A stretch of 64,000 bases of DNA. It comes from Mycteria americana. Its lineage: Eukaryota > Chordata > Aves > Ciconiiformes > Ciconiidae. Below the pieces are notes generated by a model. It worked only from the letters and a program-made list of their open reading frames with translations. It was not told where the DNA came from and searched no databases. The stretch lies in contig NC_134396.1 in assembly GCF_035582795.1 (NCBI RefSeq), positions 30,113,683-30,177,682 of the forward strand, in the 5' to 3' direction. Below, piece after piece: positions 50,383 through 64,000 of this stretch (positions within the stretch are counted from its first letter, which is position 1; every line of letters starts with the position of its first letter). The position numbers and the translations under genes are program-made.

Positions 50383-52478
50383 ACTTAGGGTTTTTTGTAG
50401 GGCCATTTTCATACTCCTGACCATCCTGGATCACAGGGTCCATTAACCTAGTGATATTCTCAGCCATTTATAATTCATAAGTAGCTGTTCAAATTGCTAT
50501 CACAAAACTTTGCTTCTGAAAGCTTTGTTATGTTTGATACAAGCATTTATATCATAACGTCATTGTCCCGCTGTTTTGTAGCAATGGTAACTGGTTTTGC
50601 TGGCAACCAGAAAAAAATGAGATTAAAAGCACAATTCTGCTTCCTAAGACAGAATCTAAAATTGTTAGTAGTTTGCTTTTGTGTCGTTTCTGAATAATTC
50701 CAGTTTATTAAATATAAAGCTGAAAATTTGTGACTAGTTTCCTCCCTTCCTGTGATAATTTTTGCTCCAGCAATCCAAGGAATTGCATACAGGACAGGAA
50801 AATATAGAAAATGCAAAGAAAATTCAGGGTAATGGAGAACAGTAATATATTTTGTTTAAAAGCAAAATTATTTTAAAATGTCCTCCATTTGTTTCTAAAA
50901 CAGGTCTGAAAAGCTGTAAGACTTCTTAGTAATAAAATTGATGCTTAAGTAGCAAACTGTATATGCCTTACAAAACTGGAGAATTACTGCTATGTAATTA
51001 TCACTTATTACAATACTGGATTAGCAAAAGTCAGTTCATTTCCTTACCATTCCTTCATATGAAGCGCACTATTGCATCATTTCAAAGCCCATGGTTTGAA
51101 ATTGGAGAGGCAAACTACATTGGAAGAATACAGACACCTGTTTCCCATTATTATGAATGGTGTATTTGTTAGTGGCCCTCATGAAAATGTCGGTAACAAA
51201 TCCCCAAAGAGAGATACCAAATATCTTAATCAAGTTTTAAAGAATTATGGATGTCTTTAGCCATCATAGAAGTTACAGTTAAAAGTGTGGAAAAAAAATA
51301 TTTCCATTTCCCACCTGTGGTGTTTTAGCCTTTGGTCTTTGGGTTTTAAGTATGCCTGCTAATGTGATGTTAAGATTTTTTTTATTAATCAATTTATAAA
51401 ATACAGTTTGTTTTTCAGCATTAACTGTAGAGCTGTGTTTGACATTTCAGGAGTTTAAAGCAGAAGTGATTTTGTTCTCAAAACATTCACAGTTTGCAGA
51501 ATGCTGGTGTTCTGAGAACTGTTTTTTGTAGAGGTGGGGGAAAAAAACGGGCAACTGTTTCATCGAATTGTTTCTAGGCTTGGTACCTTTGCTTCCACAG
51601 GAATTTCCTACCTGAGGTGATTTGATGTCATTATTTCTGCTCCTTTTTTTTTCTGTAGTGCCCTGATCTGTTTGGAAGGCTTTAGAAAACTCTCCCACCA
51701 AGCTTATTACATTCATTTTATGCCTGATTTTTGTGTTCAGATGCTGTCGGATAACAGTCTGGTACATAAACAGCTAGTACAGAGTCAACATTTTTTCTTT
51801 GAATATGTGCAAATTTGCAACAATTTAGCTATCTGACACAAAAAACAGTTTAGCTTATTTGCAGTACCAGACCTTGATACAACCTGTTTTCTGGATGAAG
51901 TTCAATTACCTGATAAAAGCTATCCTATAGGAATACTTAACTAAATGGAACTGGGAAGACTTTTACCTTTCACCTTGTCCTTAAGTTTATTTTTCACAGT
52001 TACAGGCCTTTATAAGATAATCACCTTGTAGCTTGTAACCTATTTCAATTGTGCAGCCATTGCATTCTGAAATGTTTACTTGAAAACTGCTGCGAAGGAA
52101 TGGTCCTGTATTTCTGTATGTGCATGTTCAGACCCAGTCACGGGTGACATCTAACCATTCTTGTTCTACAGCTGGTTGTGTTAAGACAGGTAGAAGGTAG
52201 GCATTGCAAATCTGTGAAGTTATTTTTGCAACTCTAGTTTTTCTAATACTCGTGTGATTTAGTCAAGTGACTGTAACTGTTATTTCATAATTTATGACAA
52301 TGCGATATGCATTCCAGAAAAGAAAGCCTTTAAATACACATCTGGGAATTCTTTTTCTCTTGTTATTGACTGTCTGTGACTAATCATCTGTGGACTACTT
52401 TTTTTTTCTGTTTTAATCCTGTTCAGTGCTAATGATGTGCTTGAAGTAATGATGCCCTACCTTGTCTTTTGCTGTGGG

Positions 52479-52516
52479 GTGTGTATGTGTGTATATATGT
52501 GTGTGTGTGTATATAT
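52479..52516. repeat. TG/TATG dinucleotide-type repeat
   Basis: Alternating GTGTGTATGTGTGTATAT-type sequence of about 38 bp, an ordinary purine-pyrimidine microsatellite. Confidence 0.85.
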
Positions 52517-53264
52517 TCATGGTATATGCTTACACATAGTAAAATGTGCTTCGTAAGACTCATATATAGACATGTCCGTGTAACTTCCCTATGTGTTTAT
52601 AATAACATCTTAAGTGTTTGATAACCTCCTTGGTTCATCTGAGCTCATTTAACGTTGAATAATCTAGTTTATAATGTTCCATTCTGTAGTCATTTTAAAT
52701 AATCTGTGATACGTATGCAAGGTCTGATTTCTGCTGTCCCTCGTGCACCAAACTGAAATGCATAAGCTGGAGTTGCACATTTATTTGAGTAGAAATGGGC
52801 TTGCTTAAAAGTGATTATGGTATGGGCAAGCATACTGATGTGAGCAGTAATAGTGAAGATGTGCTGTAATGGACAAGCAACTTTGTGCAAGCTCTTTTGG
52901 AACCCTGTGTGTGTACTCCAGTATGTTCTGGTTGTTAAATGGTAATATTGGTGACTGTCTTCGAATGTGCTGCTTACGTTTAAGCCTGTGTGGGTATATA
53001 CGTGTGCTAGTATCATATCTGTATTTTGTGTTTAAAAAAAAGTATAAAGTTTCGATTGCCAGGTATAGTCCATGATTGCATTGCTCATTGCTTTTCAAAG
53101 TGACTTCAAGTATTAGCTTCCGTGTCTTGAAATCCAGTTAAACAAAGACAAAATTTGAGGCAATTAGAACAAAAGCAATCATTGTGATTTATTGAATACA
53201 GTTAACATTAAGAACACCTTCACTGTGTTCTTTCTGTTGCTATGGAATATAACTAGGAAATAGT

Positions 53265-53282
53265 AAAAAAAAAAAAAAAAAA
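53265..53282. repeat. A18 homopolymer
   Basis: A run of 18 A about 370 bp before a plus-strand CR1 3' end. It is not at the end of a recognised element. Confidence 0.85.
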
Positions 53283-53649
53283 GCCAAAGAGAGCACTATT
53301 GTTGATACATTTCCACTAATGTGAAATTTTAAAAAATAGTATTAATAGTATTAGCACTAACCATTATATCTAATAGTAGTTCCAGTCCTTCAGCATTTGT
53401 ATTTAGATTTGACTTTTATAAACAGCCCTTAGAAGTGTTAAAATCCTAACTGCTGGTCAAGCTTGCTAAGTTCAGGCCTTCAGGTTCTACCTTCTCCTGT
53501 CCCAAGTGACTAAGCTTTATTGTTCTGATTTAAGATCACCTGTTTCTGAAAAAAATTGTCTTTTTTAATCAGTGTCATCAGTTTCTTCACACCAACTTTG
53601 TCATGCCTTTATCTCTACCACTGTTGTGAAATTCTACATAAAGATTTTT

Positions 53650-53935
53650 TTTTACCAAGTCCTGTAGTGACAGGATAAGGGGCAACAGTTTTAAACTGAA
53701 AGAGGGTAGGTTTAGATTGCACATAAGGAAGACATTTATTACAATGAGGGTGGTGAGGCACTGGAACAGGTTGCCCAGAGAAGTTGTGGATGTCCCATCC
53801 CTGGAAGTGTTCAAGGTCAGGTTGGACTGGGCTTTGGGCAACCTGATCTAGTTGAAGATGTCCCTGCCCATGGCAGGGGCGTTGGACTAGATGATCTTCA
53901 AATGTCCCTTCCAACCCAAACCGTTCTGTGATTCT
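53650..53935 (+). mobile_element. CR1 LINE 3' end fragment in DENND4C intron 1
   Basis: The plus strand carries the typical CR1 3' region: AGGATAAGGGGCAACAGTTT, AAACTGAAAGAGGGTAGGTT, GGCACTGGAACAGGTTGCCC, then CCTTCCAACCCAAACC and TTCTGTGATTCT at the end. It is strongly 5'-truncated, with only the last part of ORF2 (with stops) and the 3' UTR. It is in the same orientation as DENND4C. Confidence 0.95.
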
Positions 53936-56900
53936 GGTCTTTGAAATGTGTGCAGAAAGAAGAGGGCCAAGCTGAAGGCTTAATGCAACCTAGCTGTATC
54001 TCTTTACTGTGTATGACAGTGATTTAGTGTCTTCAAACATGTCTTTAAAGGCATTTACAAATCTTGTTTTAATTTCTTTCCATTTTCAGTTTTAATGAAT
54101 AGCTGATACTGCTTTATCTCAATAAGCATGCCATCTTGCTGGTTACTTATTTTAACTGTCTAACATGTGTATGTGTGTTACGTAATGCTTTGAACGTGAA
54201 TCAGGGACATTTCCAAAGTCACTCAAAAGAAATTCTGCACTGGTTGCTGTGGTATAAAATTAAGATTTAACAAGCACCAGTGAAGATTGTTTTATGCAAA
54301 GGGGAAACAAATTGTTCTTCCCATCCCTTCACCAATAAAGTATTTAATTGCAGCGCAAGATAAAAGTATGGTCTGTGTGAATAAAGAATCAGATCTCTCC
54401 CTTCTCTACCACAGCAAGAAAGTTTCTTTCTGAATTTTCAGAAAGGCAAACAAACTTTGTCTACCCTTTCTCTCTTCTGATTAGTTCATTGGAAATAATA
54501 GAGAAGTTGCCTGTATAAAGATGTCGTCACATAGCTTATTAAGTTCTGTATTGGAGATTGAGGTGCCTGTGGTAGTCCTTGTGTTGTCTATGAAGTTTTG
54601 CCTAGCACAGTGGTTGAAAAATGTAGTAATGCTTCTCTCTTACTCAGATTGCAGCCAGTAAATTTTCAAAGTGTTGCAGATGACCTCCTGACGCACTGTC
54701 TTGTATCCATCCAGTAGAGTCTTCGTCTTTTAAATTAGTTTAGCAAATCCAGTGGTTTCCCTGATCTTTAGGCCAGTTTATTTTAGGAATAAATCTCAGA
54801 GAAGAATGTATATATGTGTTTCTTTTAACTTCTTTACTGCCAATAGCCAAGTATAATTCACTTGCAAAACCAAGTATTTGTGTTGAAGTTCTGAGTGGTG
54901 TTTAACATCTACCTTGCTTAAAAATCTTAACTGTGCAGGCTGTTTACAAAATAGATGTTTCAGCCACAGACCACAGAAAGTTATTCTTCAGTCTGGAATA
55001 AAACTTATTTCCTATGCAGTCTGGTTACAACAATATTTTCAGTTATGAGGGAAGTATCCCATCTTGTCTAAGTTCTTAAGTCATCTGTGCATGCATGCTG
55101 TAGGCTTCCACACAGCAAGTACTTTGTAAGTAGTAGTTTCCATATGTTGTAGTCTTTGGGCACCGTCAGTATCTGAAAGAAGAGGCAGGTGAGTTTAATA
55201 AATTGCAAAGTCATGTGTTAGCCATTAATCACTTGCAAAAATACCTTTATAATTTCAGTTCTTTGACCATCAGTATTTTCAGTTAAATAGATTTCTGGAC
55301 TTTGGTTATACTGAAAATAGGCTGAAAAAGCTCTTTATGGCTTTGCTTTTGTTTGTGATTTAGGGTCAAGAATATCTCAGTTCTGAGTCTTCATGTGGGT
55401 AGTGAAGGAAAAGGTCACCGATTATAAGAAAGAGTTGGTCTTTCTTATAAAGCATTCTATAAGCAAAGTTCAACTCTATTTCACAGACTTTTGCTATGTG
55501 AAAAATAAACTTGAGAAGAACTTTTTACATTCAGTTTGTGTATAGTATGTAGTGAGTTTTCTTTGCAAGTGGTAGAGTGCTCAGAGATGAGGAAATAAGA
55601 GGCTTTGAAGACCAACTTGATTTTTCTGGGTAAAGTTATGCTAGTTGGCCTCCTGAGCCTTATGCTGATTTTTTTTGAGAAGGTGTAAGATCAGCACTCC
55701 AGTTAGGAGTGAACTGTAAAAAACCTTTGATATCCACACACACTCTTGACATAAATTTATTTTATTCTTTGTGTACATTGAGATACCAGCATTTGCACCA
55801 CTTCTTTCCAGAAGTTGAACAAGCAATTACTCAAGGATTTGCCTGCACATAAGCCTTAAAAACAACTACCTCTGAACCCACTCTGTGGGTGGTTATTCTA
55901 ACTCTGGATTGAGTGCGTACACACAGGTTTCCAAGAATACCTTCTTAATAATGTCAGGTGTAAGTATGGCAGTTGTATGTGCATTATCAGATTGGCATTT
56001 GTGACAGACCCTTTCCCTTGGTTGCTGCTGTATGCAGTTTTTTAAAGCTTATGTTTCCTTTTCTTTAAGTCTACTTGCCAAAGACTGCATTTAACTGTAC
56101 CACTTGTTTCTAGACTTATGCTGACTTTCCAATCTAATTTTAGAGAATAATTTGACACTTAACATATTTTTAGCATTAGGACAGACCTGTACTTAGAATT
56201 CTAGACTTCTGTCATTTTATCATGGGTTCACAGGGAGATAGCATAAATTATGCCATGACTTTTTACGAATGAAAGACTTTAATGAAAAGCTCTTCTGTGA
56301 AAATGGCCTCTTGTCTCTACCATGATGAAAGTTCCTGGAAAGTGGAGGACAATGTTTTATTTTCTCCACTACTTTTTTTTGAGCAGGTCTAAACTGTGTG
56401 TTAGATGTTGGTTCAGAAGTGGCCAAGTTTCTTTGATTCAACATGGTAGGTCCATTTGATATTGGGATAGTGTTGTGTAGTGATAGCAGTTTGGTCCTGA
56501 AAATAAGATTGCTGCAAAAGTTCTGTTGATAGGCCAAAAGGGGACCGTAGATGGAGTAGCATGTTGGACTTACATGGCTACATTGCTTGTGGTGTCTGAG
56601 TTGGTGCTGCATCTGCTCTGCACTACTTTATTTGGCATATTAGTTATGCTGATGTCCAAAGTGTGCTTAAAACACTTTCTGAAATACTTGAAAACTTTTA
56701 AGACTATACACACTGCCTGCTAGATCACCCTCCTAGCGTCATTTCCAAGAGCCTTTTTCAAAAATGAAGGAGGTGGCCTAAACATTTGACAAGGTTAATG
56801 GATCTTGCATCTCAGATGCTATTTTCAGAACAGATTTTTCTTTCAGTGAATACTATCTTCAAATAAAACACTGAAATGAAAGGCTGAAGTAGTACTCTCT

Positions 56901-59900
56901 GACTTTCTAAAAAGAGAAAAAAAATGCACGTCATGCATATTATCTCATAGCAACTTTCTAACCTTTAATAGTATTAGAAAATAAATGAAAATTTATAGGA
57001 TATTAAGGTTTTAGCATACTAATTTTGCTAGTATTCCTTTCTGCTGCATCTATATCTTTACCTTAGATGAGCAGACAAGCACTTTCCTGTCATTCCACAC
57101 TTGAGAAACAAAGTACTGCTCACCGTACTTACGTTATGGAGAATTCTAAGCAAATGTTACTTTACTACAAACAGCTGGTGCAGTGGTAAAGCAAATGATG
57201 TCATTAATGAATTTAAATGGAGGGGTCCTGGGAAAATAGTGTGGCTCTAACAACGTTAAGATAAATATTTGCTATTACTCAGAGTATGACAGGTAGCTGA
57301 AGCAGACTTTAACACATGAATATGTGTTAGAGAAGTCTCCTTTTTCTGTGTTTTGCAGGTAATGCAGAAGAAAACTTTTTCTAATATCTAAAGAATAGGA
57401 GTCTTCAGCTGTGGCGATCTCTGTAAATGAAGACTGAGAACTTTAAATTAATGATCTCTATTTTGGAATTGAAAAGCTTGTTAACCGTGATAAAAACAAC
57501 ATAGCTATGAAATAAAATACACAATACTTACTTACATTGTCATCTTTACTTCATGGTGGCTGCTTGTAACTTGCTTTCACAAATTTTTGTATCTTTGCAA
57601 GAACAACTCTTTGTTGTGGTTCAGTTAATTGTAAATAGAGGAAATTGCAGTCTAGCTATATTGAAAAAATCTAACTGGTATTTAGACAGCAGTCAATAAA
57701 CTGAAGCAATTTCTAATAACGTGGTATTTTTTTCATAATTGTTCAAAATTCATAAAAGTGATCTTTAGAATGGAAACCTTTTCCCCAAGGCAATTTCACT
57801 ATGAAAACTCTCCTTAAGAAAGGGCTATGGCCTATATGAAGGTAATAGTTGAGCTGCTATATTTTTGGTAGAACGTTATGGAAGAGTTGTAAAATTACAT
57901 TGGGGTTGTGAGAAAGGCTGTTGTCTTTTTAGAGAGGTTAACCTTAAATGGACTGTGGGAGAGGGGAGCACTTTGCCATATTTCTGGTGTTTAGCAGTGA
58001 AAAGAACTGATTTTTTTTTCGCTCCTGCATGTTTTTGCTAAATGGATCTCTTGACTTAGAGTAGTTGTACTAAGTGCCTTTAAGTGTTGTGTGTGCAGGC
58101 TGGTTTTGTTTTTCATCTACAAAACCAATTACTTCCAGTGGGAATTCCATTTAGAAAAGCATAGGGATTTTAAAAGTACATCTTTTCTTCTGAAGACTTT
58201 TTTCTTTTTTTTTTTCTTTTATTTAAAAAATAATTTTGGTCCTAAACTGCTCATAGCAAACTTTTCTATTATGGCCTATGAATGAATTGGAAAATTAACT
58301 TCACTTGAATAATTTCTCCGTAGCCCTTATGGATCTATGTGGACATGGAGGTTTGTGATTCCTCAAGTAGTATTGCAAATGTTCTTAAAACAGAATTCCC
58401 AATTTTTGTTTTCAGTTTATTTGACTGAAATGGAAGTATCTTTGTAGGCTTTAAAAAAAAGGTCTTTTGTGGGACTTGTATGTTGGGGTTTTTTTTCAAT
58501 ATATCCTGCATTTTCATCATCCAACACCAAGGTAACGGTTTTATTTTTAGAATTTTTTTGTATTTGAGTTTTGTCCTGCAAGGGAATGGGTTGTTACAAT
58601 AAAAATCCCAATATTTTCTAAATGTTGAGTTTTCCTATTAGGCTTGGGAGATACAGAAACCTACTCATGGAAAACTGACAGAGGACAGTATCTCTTGAAA
58701 TTATGATGGGGAAAAGTTGCTGTGATAAAACTTATGATAGAAAGTCTCTTAGAAGAATGTTTGTTCCCTTGTCTATTAAGAGGAGCAGTGTGCATACTTA
58801 TTCTTGTGTGAGGTATCACGAAAATAGTGGAAAATGGCAGTGGATTCATCTTGTTCCCCCACAAATCATATGTTTATTTTTTCCTGCAGTTCAGAAGGCA
58901 AAGTGTCCTTGGACTAACTGAATTCTGCTGTTTCTATTTGTTTTGGTGGCTATCTGCTAATTTATAGTTTAGTGTCTATTTATATCTATAAAGCTATTGC
59001 ATTAAAGAAGAGAACCATGGCTTATTTAAGAGCTATTACTTTAAGGTCTGTTTTGAGAGATCCTGTTGCTTTAAATCTTTCTGAAATTGGAGAATAAATT
59101 CTTGAAGAGCTGAGTTGTAGTGCTTACTTGAAACCTTACTTCTCTTATCCTTGTGGAAAAGGAAAAGAACTATTTTGAGAGACTCAGAACATTTTGAAAA
59201 GCTCGCTAAATGTTGTGCTGACATATGAGGCTTGTGTGCCAAGTTTCTCAGCTGAATTGTCTGGTGACTCTGACTTTTGCCTGCCACATATTACACAGAG
59301 TTTCTGTGAAGTAAAGCAGCCATGGCTAAGAGAAAAATATAAAATCATAGATATAAGTGTATGCTCCTTAGCAACCAATTGCTAGTTTTATTGATCCCCA
59401 CTGGTAAAAATTTGGGAATGGATTCTCTTCATTTGCATTCTAACCTTCCAAATCTTAGTATTTAATTTTTCAGGTCCTTTTAAATTTTTCTCCCTCCGTT
59501 TACCCAGGAAAGCTAAATTTTCACTTTAAAAAACATTTGAGGATAACATTAGTGCAATTCCAGGAACTACGGCTGTGATTAAAAATACAAACTGTTGTGA
59601 GATTTTTGACGTTGTATGCTGTTACCGTTACTGTTTTATTTCCTGCTGAGTGGGCTAAAAGTAAATGTGGTGATAATTTGAATGTTACATTGAGAGAACA
59701 TGATACTGAGCTGTGTGAACACGTAGCAGGTAATAAAAGGCTGGATCATTTAACAAAGGCTTTGGGTTTTTTTAAAAAAAAACATTTATATGATGCCAAC
59801 CATTTTGCTATTTTTAGCAGCTTGTTCCAGTAATTTGGTTTCACATATGTTAAGTGCAAACAGTACTTTCCAGATTACAAGATATTCTGGCTCAGGACTT

Positions 59901-60079
59901 TCCTTTCTTTTAAGGGGATCCAGGAGAGGTTGGTTTATTTATTTCTTATTGTTATAATTCTGTGAACAAGTCCAAGGATCTAAGAGGCAAACTGAAACAC
60001 CTTAGACTTTACAGTTTTATGATTAGTCCAGTGCAAGTCAGTGCTGCTGCTGAAAGGGGCATACTGCTGCTGCTTTTGT

Positions 60080-60175
60080 GCTGACAGTGAATCGTTGGAG
60101 AACTGCTCTGGTTGAACACTAAGCAGCCTGTGCCAGGTTAGTGTTCAGCCAGAGCAACTCTTTGTTCCAGTTCAT
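60080..60175 (+). ncRNA. MicroRNA-like hairpin in DENND4C intron 1
   Basis: TGCTCTGGTTGAACACTAA at 60104-60122 pairs with TTAGTGTTCAGCCAGAGCA at 60138-60156 over 19 consecutive positions, with only one G-U wobble and no mismatch, around a 15-base loop. Outside the main stem, GAG at 60098-60100 can pair with CTC at 60158-60160 across a small internal loop, and TTGG and TGAA further out can pair with CCAG and TTCA on the other side. The stem, loop size and imperfect lower stem are those of a microRNA precursor transcribed in the sense of the host gene. I do not recognise either arm as a named microRNA. An unrelated inverted repeat or a small palindrome remains possible. Confidence 0.5.
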
Positions 60176-62265
60176 TACGTGGTTGCACAAACTATAGTTC
60201 TGGACAAAAGTGAAGGTGGGAATGAGCAGTGGCAGTATGAGAAGGGACCTTTTAACAGAAGCACCAATTTATATGAAATTAAGTTGAAGCCATTACCCCT
60301 GCATTTCATGCTGACTTCTTACCTGTAAAGGGCTTTATCACTAACTTCATGCTGTTTGTGACAGTAAAAAGGGTAAATTGCTACAAGCTCTGTAGCTGAA
60401 AGTGATTCAGAAGCTTCACAAGTAGCTATGGCTTTGGAGTAATTTTCTTGTTCTTTAGGAGACCTGGGCACTGAACACCTGACAAACTGAATAAACCTTT
60501 TATTGTTTCTGTTGATACAGCATCCATATATTTTAGGCCTGAAAACTCATGCATGTAGGTAGCTGTCCCATGGCTTTCCCCTTTTCAGGGGAGCCAAACA
60601 CTTCTGTGTCTCTTCTCAGGATCTCTGTTTATGGATTGCCCTACAAAAGCTGTTAGCCAAAGTGTTTAGAGAACACTGAAGTGCTGTTCTGAAAAGCATT
60701 GTGGAAAAATATGGCAGAAAAGGATAGTCATCTTAAGGGGTGTAGGTACTGTTCTTTCAGATCTGAAATGATTTGAAAAGTTGTCATTTCAGTGTTAGAA
60801 AATAAAAAATGGTGTTAGTTGGAGTACAGAGGTACTACAAATTTGCATGAAGTTATTTCCCTTCCCCTCCCTGCTTTCATCTCGTGCTGTAGTACCTTGC
60901 AATATAGTGGTTGGTGCCTAAGTTGCATAATCTTATGCTAAGATTTCTTAGTAAGCATGCAGGATGAATAACTGATTATTCCTTCAGCTGAGTACTCAGA
61001 ACACTTTTGATAACAAGTTTTAGAAGTCTTGTAAAGTGTGAAGATGGAAAATACCTTTTCAGTACAATTTCAGTAAGAAGGAGCAGGATAAGAACAGGAG
61101 GAGAAATGAGGTTGCAGGGAACAGGACTAAACTGTCTCTGCCCAACCACCTTTCTGTTAGCAGAGGCCGATGTTTCTGCAATTATCAGGCTAGGACATTC
61201 TAAATACAAGAAACTTTTCAATTTTGGTGCACTTATTATTTGGTAATACCCATGGACCACCACTCCTTGGTAGGTGGGACCTTGGCAGCTGTGGCAGTCT
61301 TGTTTTCAAAGATGGGAACCAGACTTCTGTTCTTATTTAGCTTTCTAGATGGGATCCCCAGAAATCTGGTGATGAAAACATGGGGATCTAAAAGAAGGTG
61401 GTCCCTAGCTCCCTGAAGGGGTATAACAGTGTTCAGGTTTATTGCTTGGCAACTACTGTTTAAAGATTTCTCACTCAACTTTTAAAAAGAGAGGTATTTC
61501 ATGAGATCGGGTACTTGAAATTGTACTTGTGATATTTGAGCATAGTCTGTCAGCTAGTTTTGCTCTTAATAGAAGCTTGCGTTTCACCACTTTAAAATCA
61601 TATGCTTAGTGAACATTGCTGGCATTGGGAGAACAACTCTTTCCAGATCTGGAATGTGCAGCTGAGCAGTGATGTGTACTGCCTGATCAGCTGATGAAAT
61701 GTGGGTTTGGATGTGTGATTTTTGTAAATGACTTCCAGATGTTACAGTTGCCAGCTGAATGTCTCAAGACTGTACTGTTAGGTCTAGATTATGAAACAAA
61801 ATGGATGAAATGTGCAGAAGATAAACTAGAGAGCCTATACTTGGAATTGTTCTCTCTCTCAAACAAAAAAGCAGCACGATTCTGTAGTCAAATTACTCAC
61901 TAAGCAATGGCAGAAAAATATAGATGCTCATAGTTAGGGGTACCTGCATTGATTTATAGTCTGCAAAGAGCTTGAGTGGTCTAATAGCTAATGTCAAGCA
62001 ATTTTCTGTGTAGCTGCTATGTTAGGAGCTTTGAATTCTTCTTTATATCACTAAAACTTCCTTGTGCTGAAACATGACTGTTACGGTGCTAGAACTGAAA
62101 TCCGATTATTGACAATACTATCTTTTTGAGCAGCAGAAATCAGAGTTTGTTTTGGAGTTTCCCTAGAATTTTCATGAAATCTCTAGATAGCAATTTTTTT
62201 ATTTGCAAAAATTTCTTTAAAGGTTTTAAATCCCCGTACTTGTTGAGGGCAGGGGTTTAGCTTGA

Positions 62266-64000
<1,735 letters not shown>

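Overview
The window looks like avian nuclear DNA. Nearly all dispersed repeats are CR1 LINE fragments, several with the CR1 3' hallmark of repeated ATTCTATG-type octamers, plus two solo LTRs of a type I know from bird genomes. There are no SINEs I recognise, and only two compact CpG islands. The one certain protein-coding exon is the first coding exon of DENND4C near the right edge. In human this gene is on 9p22, which corresponds to the avian Z, so a Z-linked locus is likely. Species cannot be told from the sequence.

Layout. About 1.5-2.1 kb is a CpG island with a TATA-type promoter and a good 5' splice donor, both on the minus strand. By synteny this may be the start of PLIN2, which lies divergently next to DENND4C in mammals, but no PLIN2 coding exon is in the window. 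From 2.1 to 34 kb I see no gene: mostly unique AT-rich DNA with two solo LTRs (17.28-17.85 and 26.70-27.28 kb), a CR1 3' part (22.1-22.8 kb), an LTR-like patch near 8 kb and a GC-rich patch near 4.8 kb. From 33.95 to 38.57 kb is a dense mosaic: AGAAT simple repeats, rearranged CR1 pieces in both orientations, a 53-bp minisatellite, and a truncated minus-strand TOPORS-like open frame whose RING side ends at a CR1 junction. Then comes the DENND4C CpG-island promoter (38.87-39.96 kb) with two candidate noncoding first-exon donors, and an intron of about 23 kb. The coding exon is at 62,303-62,630, and its next exon is not recognised before the end.

The observations most worth following are a near-perfect 19-bp-stem hairpin in DENND4C intron 1 that resembles a microRNA precursor (60,104-60,156), the TOPORS-like fragment fused to CR1, the 53-bp minisatellite, and the CR1 mosaic with a duplicated block of about 75 bp. 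No CRISPR array, operon or other prokaryotic feature is present. Almost all longer open frames in the window are chance frames in GC-rich DNA or pieces of repeats.
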